This document shows positions 56,349 through 64,000 of a stretch of 64,000 nt of DNA, piece by piece. Source of the stretch: Conus ventricosus (lineage: Eukaryota > Mollusca > Gastropoda > Neogastropoda > Conidae); the NCBI GenBank assembly GCA_018398815.1, contig CM031595.1:141049614-141113613 (forward strand), given 5' to 3'. The notes below the pieces were generated by a model. The model worked only from the letters and a program-made list of their open reading frames with translations, was not told the DNA's origin and did not search any database. How positions within the stretch are numbered: the stretch's first letter is position 1; the number at the start of each line of letters is the position of its first letter. A program made the position numbers and the translations under genes.

Positions 56349-56579
56349 TAGTTATCTAACGTACTTACGTGTCCATGAGCCAACGGTCCAGAGCGCTGCG
56401 CATGTGCCGCCTCGATCCGAGTTGTAGATGATAAGTCAGGAGGGTCAGGAGTCAAGGTTACACACACGGCTCACAGACTATACATTACATCTTCTTTCTC
56501 ATATTTTTTTAATGTATGTAATTGTCTCTTCTTTAAAGGATTATTGTTATAATTTTTTTTAATAGAAAACTTAAAACTC

Positions 56580-58380
56580 AACTAGAAAAAAAAAACTTTC
56601 AACAGTAACATATAACTAACTACTCGGTGCAATTTTGGTTTTCTTTCAAAGATCCAGTCTTTCAGGAGCATGCACTTCACGGCCACTCCGAGTTTTGTAG
56701 GGTCTGTCTTGTGTATTGTGGGAATGGCTGTAGGTTGATGTGCTTGTGTCCTCTTCACCAATTTCACTATGAACTCTGGGAGTTAAAGTTTCAGTATTTG
56801 CTGAACGTGTTTGAAGTTCTCAGCTGTTTTCTGTTGCGTCTGTATTGCTGTCCTCTTGAATGTACTATGTGCGACCTTGGAGCTTGGCCTTGATTCATCA
56901 CAACAGCTGGTTGCCATTCTCTGGTTCCTGGTAGAGGAGTCATACGTACTTCCATCTCCTGGTAGGTACAGTACGTGATTGTTCAGATATGGTCTGTCAT
57001 GGTAGAATTTTTGTTTTTCTTTTAATTTGTCAAGACGTTTCCTGGTGCTTCCTTTATCTTGAACTGTTGGATTTAGGAGGTTGCGGCACACTGGTAGTTT
57101 GTTTCTGGGGCAATGTCCCATCAGTAGCTGTGCTGGAGAGAGAGACTGACTCCTAAAGGCGTTCTTCTGTAATCCAGCAGAACCAGATGTTTGTCAGTGT
57201 TCTTTCACCACAGTCGTTTTACTGTCTGTACGCCACGTTCTGCTTCTCCATCTGAGCTGTGAAAGTAGGTGCTACTCTTGTTGTGTTCTATTCTATATTC
57301 GCAGCAGAACAGTGTGAATTCTCTGTTGGTGAACTGAGATCCACAGTCGCTTCTGATTTTTTTTAAGGAATCCCATGACGACTGAACTGGTTTTTTTAGT
57401 TTGTCTATGACACAACTACTAGTCAAGTTCTTCAGATCATCTACATCGATGAATTTGGAGTAGTAGTCAACCAGGATGAGATAGCTTTTCCTCAAACTCA
57501 AATGTGTCCGTTGACACTTCAGCAAATGGATAGTCATGAGTTCTTGTGGGTATTAGAGTTCTGCTGTGTTTTTTTCTTCTTCTTTTTTCTGGAATGTAGC
57601 GCATTTGGGACCATTCTTCACTATTTCTTCGATTTCGGCATTTATAGCTGGCCAGTACATAACTTGTTTTCCTCGTTGATTGCATTTTACAATTCCCATG
57701 TGTGATTCATGAATGAGTTTTAACATGTGTCCCTGAAGACTGGGAGGTATCACTATGGGCATGCCTTTGTAGATCACACCATCCGACACTGTGAGTTCCG
57801 CACATCCTTCTGGCGTCAGGAGATGTCCAAGATAGGGTACACTGGATTTCCGGAAGTGTATAGTTTTTTCAGTGTTCAACCTCAGGTTGTAAGTTGTGGC
57901 TCTGTTTATGACTTGTTTCAAGATTTCATCATGATGGTCATCATCACGACCAGCGACAAGAATGTCATCCATGGTGGCATAAGCTCCAGAGATTCCTTCC
58001 AGCATCTCATCCATAATTCTCTGGAAGACTTCTGGTGCACTGTTGATGCCGAAGGGCATGGACAGCCACCTGTATCGGCCAATTGCTGTGTTGACTGTGG
58101 TCAGAAAAGATGAGGCTTCATCTAGTTTGAGTTGAAGGAACCCAGATTTGGCGTCCAATTTGGTGAACACCTTTGCATCAGGAATATCGTCCAATGTGGT
58201 GAACACCTTTGCATCAGGAATATCGGCAAGTATATCCTCAATTGTACGCATCGGATAGTGTTCTCTTTGAATTGCATTGTTGAGGTCTCGCGGGTCAATG
58301 CATATGCGTATCTTGTCATTACGCAGGACGTTTTCTGTGGACCTTGTTAGTGTTGTTGCAGGGAGGAAGAGGTGGAGCAT
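56580..58380 (-). pseudogene. Gypsy-3: deleted Ty3/Gypsy pol fragment
   Basis: On the minus strand the open part 58380-57553 starts in reverse transcriptase: IRICIDPRDLNNAI, KLDAKSGFLQLKLDE, YRWLSMPFGINSAPEVFQR, catalytic ATMDDILVAG, PYLGHLLTPEG. It then jumps to the integrase zinc region (SDGVIYKGMPIVIPP, HESHMGIVKC, MYWPAI), so the thumb and all RNase H are deleted. The first zinc cysteine reads Gly (VKNGPKC). A 36-bp in-frame duplication repeats IPDAKVFT at 58163-58234. The integrase core follows (LVDYYSKFIDVDDL, SDCGSQFTNREF, GEAERGVQTVK near 57240) with frame breaks. The tail (57121-56783) has KLPVCRNLL and KLKEKQKFYHDR. No LTR is assigned. Confidence 0.84.
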
Positions 58381-58756
58381 CTTTATCGTGATGGTGTTTC
58401 TTGGGTGGCGTGGGCTGTTCCTTTATGCTCTTAGAGGCAGACTAGGGGGATCAGGAGTATCGCCCCTAGATCGTTCCGCACTGTGTGACTACACAGATGA
58501 GGTTAAATCCCTGCCATTCATAACATCCCCATCCAAAGCCCCCTCCAAGGTCACACTCACCCCTACCCCTTCCTGTTCATTACTGATAGGTCTACAGATT
58601 GTACTCCTTTTTATCCATCATGCAATGTTACGGTGCTGCTGTACTCTGCTTCCAAAGAATCTGGCAACAATGGCTAGTCCAGGTGTCGGAGTATTTCGGC
58701 AGTCTCTCCATAATCTCACACTGATACACTTTCCATTGGTAACCTATACTTCATAG

Positions 58757-60475
58757 AATGTCTGGTTTAGACTCAGTCTCAGTTTTCTTTCGTAGAAAGT
58801 TCTGAGTTAAACCTGCTTTCAGCCCAGATGTGGCCTCTGTAATCGGCTGAGCTATAAACATGATCTGGCTAGTGTTCCAAACCTCAGACTTTGGCAGTCG
58901 CCCACACTGTATGCAGATACACACCGCTGTGCTGCTGACTGCGAGTCATCGGTATTCATTAAATTTGCAGATATTCTTGATTGCAGTACAGATGTCAATA
59001 CAATCCATAACTATTTTAATGTTCGTAACCAGAACGTCTCTGAAATCATATGTAGTCAAAATTATGAGGACTTGTTTAACAACGAAAATAGCCCTACAGT
59101 TTTCAAAATGCATGGTAATTCAGATCATAGGACAAGTGAATAGTATCGAAGAATCGTAACAGTGGAGTGGTGTCATGTACAAAATTGACTCAACGAGATG
59201 ACAGCCCTGATATGACCCTCGTTGTCGAATGGCTATAAATAGCATGAAATGAATGTAGTGTTGTCATCGAGTCTGACGATTTCATCACGTAAGCAATTGA
59301 CTTTGACTAGATGGTAGCACTGATACGGACCCTCTGGGTCGGCTGGGCTATTAATTACATAAATTGAATTACGTCATGGAATTTGACGTTTCCATCTAGT
59401 CTGAAGTGATCCTATGTAAATGCTGCCACAAACATTTTGGGGTACACAGTAACATTGTTTGACTTGTGTAAGAGGACAACATTGTTGGGTCTGAAAATGA
59501 TACCCTTTTATTACAAGGAAATACCATGAGTTCTTTTCTTCTACAGCTGGACAGTAGAAATAAACAGTTGATCTGGAGGTATGTTGGAGAAGCAGTATTT
59601 GATCATTTCCTGTACTGCCTGGGAAATGTTTTCTATAGGGATGATAGGACTATATCCTCAAATATTCAACATCCATCAGTTTCATGTGTTAGTATTTGGA
59701 TTAGATTTATGCAGATGTAAACAAGCAAACTACAACACTGCACAGGCAATGACGGTATACAGAAAGGGGGACAAAAACTTGGATGGGCAAAGACAACATC
59801 TTACAGTGGATTGAACATCTGGTAATTAGTAGTGTTGTTCTACTGGAACATGTGAAAGATCCTGATCCTGTACGCCATGGAGATATCAGGTCACTGCATG
59901 GAAAGCCAACAGAAGATCGTCTGTGGGCTCAAAATGTACACCCTTCTATCAATGACGGGTATCACAGGTGTTTTTATACTTGTGCATTTGGACAGCTTAT
60001 GCGGGAATTAAAAAAGCTGATCACATGATATTTTGGGGAAAACACAAGTTGATCATTTCTCGTACTGTCAGGTAAAACGCTTTATACAAAGATGACAGGC
60101 ATCCTTGATGCAATTAAACAATGTTGTCTGCATCCAAACGTTGCCATGTTTCTTTTTATCTCCCTCTTTTACCGCTTCTGATCTGTCTGCTTTTCCAATT
60201 CCACTTTCATCCGTCCGCTAAAATTGTCAGCCTGTCAAATTAAACACGTACTTATGTACGTATTAATATTCTGTATACAAAACTGGTGGAATTCCACTGA
60301 ATCCTATAGGAATCCTTTCAGCAGAACAGAACAGAAAACAATGGCAGTCATCTTCTCACAGCGTACACTCCCAGTAAGAACTCAAAACCTCATGTTTGGT
60401 GTTTTGATCATAAGGTGAGACAAGAACATACAAAATCAAAATAAACCATGGAGGTACGTAAAAGAAATGTTAAAC
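58757..60475. repeat. large duplicated unit, copy 1
   Basis: Shares order and sequence with 61461-63054 and onward: GTTTAGACTCAGTCTCAGTT, GAGCTATAAACATGATCTGG, TAACCAGAACGTCTCTGAAA, a pair of LINE-tail-like modules (59185-59370), GTTGATCATTTC...CGTACTGTC and AAAATCAAAATAAACCA at 60435. Open frames of 60-100 codons are not conserved between the copies, which argues against coding. Copy 1 lacks the two insertions found in copy 2. Confidence 0.8.
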
Positions 60476-61126
60476 GTAACATTTAGCTAATTCCTGTCAC
60501 ACTATGGTTTTCATATAAAATTTTGATGATTGCATTTCACATAAACTTCAGACTGGTCGACTGAGCAGCATACTCAGTACATTAAGCAAAATAAAACCAA
60601 AAAAGCGAAACATTACCAAAAAAACTGAATTAAACAAAAAATTAATCAAACAAAATATTCTTACATGAGTGTATAAGTTTTAGGGCAATAAACTGTCACA
60701 ACAGAAGAGGAAGCGAACTAGAATGTACAGCTAAGTAATATTACTACCATTTCAAAGACAATGTTTCTCGTAGAGATAGTGATGCTTTTGATCTGGTTTC
60801 ACCAAATTCCAAGTTCTGCTAATATCTTTGTGGTAGCATGACTTCAAGTCAAAAAGAAAAACAACCAGGGACAAAGAAAACCAACAGGTGATAGTGAGTG
60901 GAAGGGTTTCTATAACATCATGTCGTAATTTGGGAAAATGGTCACTTAGTTCTGGTCAAAATTACGCCCCCACTCGCCCTCACCCCATTGCAATGACTGA
61001 GAGACGTGTGTTCCAAAAGTCCAGAAACATGTTAAAAGATGACATGGAATAGAGATGGAATAGAAGAAGTGGGAATTTTTCGATTTACCTGTGTAAACCA
61101 AAGAGTAGAAAGTCAGTGGTGCAGGC
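60476..61126. other. spacer between the duplicated units
   Basis: AT-rich sequence with no gene recognised. A 41-bp direct duplication (AGGCTACATGCTGGTCAGAC...) follows at 61127-61209. Confidence 0.45.
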
Positions 61127-61209
61127 TACATGCTGGTCAGACTTCGATAACAGTTTTAGACCACAGGCTACATGCTGGTCAGACTTCGATAACAGTTTTA
61201 GACCAATGT
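61127..61209. repeat. 41-bp direct duplication
   Basis: Two adjacent, essentially identical copies of AGGCTACATGCTGGTCAGAC plus TTCGATAACAGTTTTAGACCA. Confidence 0.9.
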
Positions 61210-63046
61210 GCCTTTAGTTTTAAGGGGTAAACTAGTTATGTGATGCATGCGACGTGATTGACCACTTGGCATAGCACATGTCATTGATTAAGTGTTGAGA
61301 ATTATACGTTACACACAAGCTTTCATTGTAAAAAAAAAAACTGATTCTGAGATGAAGTATGTGATGGGTTATTTTAATTTTGAAATGGAGAGAATTTTGT
61401 TACCATTTGTAATAGGTGATTTTGATTTTAAAATGTTGTAGATAAGCAATTTATGCTTCAGAAAATGTCATGTTTAGACTTGGTCTTAATTTTCTTTGAT
61501 AGAAGATGTCTGAGTTAAACCTGCTTCAGTCCAGATGTGGCCTCTGTAATCGGCTGAGCTATAAACATGATCTGGCTAGTGTTCCAAACCTCAGACCCTG
61601 GCAGTCCCCCACACGGTCGCAGATGAACAGTGCTGTGCAGTTCACTGTGAATGATCGGTATTCATTAAATTGCAGATATTCTTGATTGTAGCACAGATGT
61701 CAATGTAATTCATGTCTACTTTAAGTTCGTAACCAGAACGTCTCTGAAAACATATTCAGTAGTAATTATGAGAACTTGATTTACCAATAAAAGTACTCCT
61801 ACAATTTCAGAATGCATGGTAATTAGATCATAGGACAAGTGAATCGCATCAAAGAATCGTAACAGTAGACTGATGTCATGTAAAGAATGACAGGGCTGAT
61901 ATGACCCCTTGTGGTCGAATGGGCTATAAATAGCATGAAATGAAATGAGTGTTCTTCAAGTCTGACGTTTTCATCACGTAGGCCATTGACTTTGACTAGA
62001 TGATAGCAATGATATGGCCCCTCCAGGTCGGCTGGGCTGTACTCTGCAACTGAATTGCATCACAAGTTGACGTTTCCATCTAGTCCAATTTGATGCCTAC
62101 GTAAATGCTGCCAGAAACAAAACTGAAGTACACAGTGACAATGTTTGATTTGTATAGAGGAAATTTGTCGGATCCCAAACTGATATCCTTTATTACTAAG
62201 AAACATCATGGTTCTTTTATATTTCTGCAGCCAGACAGCTTATCCAACATAAAACGTTGACACGATGCATGTTGGAAAAGCAGTAGTTGATCCTTTCCTG
62301 TACTGTCTGAGAAATCTTTAGTCGGATGACAGGACTATATCCTCATAGTTCACACCCATCGTTTCAATCTGTGTAAGTATTCGGAATTGATTTATGCAGA
62401 CATAAACAACAAACTACAACACTGCACAGGCAATGAGGTGAAACAAAGGGGACAAAAACTAGGATGGCACAGACATCTTACAGTGGATTGAACATCTGGT
62501 AATCAGCAGTGTTGTTCTGCTGGAGCATGTGAAAGATCCTCGGTGCTACTGAGATGTCGAAGTCACTACATGGAAATTCCAGCCGAAGACCGAATCGTTG
62601 GTAGTATATCGTCTGTGGACTCAAAATGCACACCCTTCGATCAGTGATAGGTATGACATGTGTTTTTATACTTGTGCAGTTAGATAGCTATCCGGGAATA
62701 AAAAGCTGATTATGGGGTATTTTGGGAAAACACAAGTTGATCATTTCCCGTACTGTCAGGTTAAACGCTCATATAAAGATGATAGGCATCCTTGATGCAA
62801 TTAAACAAATGTTGTCTGCATCAAACGTTGCCATGTTCCTTTTCATCTCCCTCTTTTCCTGCTTCTAATTTGTTTGCTTTTCCAATTCACTTTCATCCGT
62901 CCGCTGAAATAGTCGGCTGTCAAATTAAACACGTACTTACGTACGTGGTAATTAATATTCTGTATACAAAATTGGTGGCATTGCACTGAATCATATGGGA
63001 ATTCTTTTCAGCCAAACAGAACAGAAAACAATGGCAGTCGTCTTCC

Positions 63047-63229
63047 TTACAACGCGGATCAGCTCATTACTCCCCCGTATCGTTACTCCCCCGGCTCTTT
63101 ACTCCCCCGGCTCGGTTAGGGTTAGGATTAGGGTTAGGAGTAACGAGCCGGGGGAGGGTTAGGGTTAGGGAGTAACGAGCCGGGGGAGTAACGAGCCGGG
63201 GGAGTAATGAGATGGTCCCCTTCACAACG
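63047..63229. mobile_element. palindromic element carrying TTAGGG telomere repeats
   Basis: The core 63055-63220 contains about three forward 16-bp units (TTACTCCCCCGGCTCG), about four telomere hexamers (GTTAGGGTTAGGATTAGGG, 63114-63137), then inverted units (AGTAACGAGCCGGGGG) separated by another AGGGTTAGGGTTAGGG (63155-63170). Outer ends are inverted CTCATTACTCCCCCG. Short similar flanks TTACAACG and TTCACAACG look like a target duplication, and copy 1 of the duplicated unit has a single CTCACAGCG at that place. Confidence 0.7.
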
Positions 63230-63261
63230 TACACTCCATGTAATGGCCCCAAAACATTTTT

Positions 63262-63941
63262 TTGATAACAGCCGTGTGGGCATTCGAGGCAGAGAGGTGG
63301 TTGATCAACTTGCCAAGAGTGCCACAAGGAAACGTTGAGCAGGTTGTCTATTCCTCACACTGATATGAAACCCAAAACACAGGTTTACGTCAAGACCTCT
63401 TGCAAGAAGAATGGAACTCGCAGACGGATAACAAACTATTTGAAATCCGTCCAGACCTGAAGAGTTTTTACCATGTTTCAGAGGCGGCCATAAAGACGAA
63501 ACAATCTTGTGCCGTTTGCATTACAGGTTACTCGTTTTACACCCATTCTTATCTTTTAAAATGTGAAGAAGCTCCGTGATGCATTCCATGTCACGTACCA
63601 CTCATAGTGAGAAATATTCTTTTAGAATGTTGGGACTTGCATGACATGAGACATAAACACTTTATAGCAGACTCTATGAAAACTTTGTTCAGAGACGTCC
63701 CCCTAACGTGATCTTTGAGTTTGTAAAAGAGATTAACATTTTTCATCTAAGATTTTACGTAAGAAAAATTTTTTACCGAAGTTTCTGGTACGTGTTTAGA
63801 AGGTGTATTTTAAAGAAATGCAATGAATGTTTTTTGTTGTTTTTTCATGACTTGTGAGTTGATTTTAACGTAGTGACAGCCCTGATATGGCCCTTTCCGG
63901 TCGGCTGGGCTATAAACAACATTACCTTACATTACAAGGTG
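63262..63941 (+). mobile_element. LINE 3' end, copy e
   Basis: Starts GGGCATTCGAGGCAGAGAGG (RNase H, GIRG...VVDQLAKSA in frame), follows copy c through the zinc region with small indels and ends GGCTGGGCTATAAACAACAT then TACCTTACATTAC. Frames are broken. It splits copy 2 of the duplicated unit, and copy 1 shows GATCATAAGGTGAG without it. Confidence 0.82.
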
Positions 63942-64000
63942 AAACAAAAATAGACAAAATCAAAATAAACCAGGGGGGGTACGTTAAAAGAATGTTAAAC

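Larger units (their letters stand above)
61461..64000. repeat. large duplicated unit, copy 2 (interrupted, continues beyond window)
   Basis: Matches copy 1 from GTTTAGACTTGG to ACAATGGCAGTCGTCTTCC (63042). The match is broken by the telomere-repeat element (63055-63220), resumes with ACGTACACTCC, is broken again by LINE copy e, and resumes at about 63942 with AAGGTGAAACAAAAATAGAC up to the window edge. Confidence 0.8.

Noticed and set aside
56349..58380. Assigning the 55751-56348 repeat as the 3' LTR of Gypsy-3
   Set aside because: No polypurine tract lies at 56349, and the primer-site-like sequence is on the other side, so it fits the 52007-56348 element better.
59526..60028. Small host genes in the duplicated unit
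   Set aside because: Frames are not conserved in the second copy at 62200-62700.
63114..63170. True chromosome end
   Set aside because: Only about six hexamers, inverted GC-rich units on both sides and collinear sequence beyond. It is interstitial.

Overview
This 64 kb window comes from a eukaryotic nuclear genome, most likely a marine mollusc and probably a gastropod. The lineage is inferred: long CA, GA and TA microsatellites, many minisatellites, several Penelope-like elements with GIY-YIG endonucleases, a Merlin DNA transposon and a MAP3K4-like exon together fit lophotrochozoan intergenic DNA. There are no bacterial operons, ribosome binding sites, CRISPR arrays or rRNA genes. Most long open stretches are microsatellite or minisatellite translations, or pieces of decayed retroelements.

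Layout. 1-12.2 kb: simple repeats, small tandem repeats, the RNase H end of a LINE (5.7-6.8 kb) and a 35-bp minisatellite (8.5-10.0 kb). 12.2-15.5 kb: tRNA-like SINE pieces, then a nested structure in which an apparently intact four-exon Merlin transposon (12885-14852, 8-bp target duplication) sits inside a short hammerhead-bearing repeat that has its own 12-bp target duplication. 17.1-23.9 kb: a gag-pro fragment and a full-length but broken Ty3/Gypsy element with about 200-bp LTRs, both on the minus strand. 25.5-35.7 kb: a cluster of broken Penelope-like elements, hammerhead-like termini beside (TA)n, minisatellites and a perfect 37-bp hairpin. 36.6-41.1 kb: a Ty1/Copia remnant split by an internally deleted Gypsy element with clear LTRs and a 5-bp target duplication.

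41.1-51.9 kb: LINE 3' ends, a minisatellite apparently seeded by a LINE tail, the only convincing host-gene piece (a MAP3K4-like exon, 45402-45826, minus strand), a 56-bp minisatellite and a 1.6-1.9 kb tandem duplication. 52.0-56.3 kb: an LTR-flanked element without recognisable genes, carrying a 49-bp minisatellite. 56.6-58.4 kb: a deleted Gypsy pol fragment. 58.8-64.0 kb: two copies of a larger duplicated unit. The second copy is interrupted by a palindromic element made of TTAGGG telomere repeats and 16-bp inverted units, and by a LINE 3' end. The first copy preserves the empty sites.

At least six retroelement lineages and one DNA transposon have inserted into each other here. Paralogous empty sites inside the same window allow several insertions to be read precisely. 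Only the Merlin transposase looks intact.
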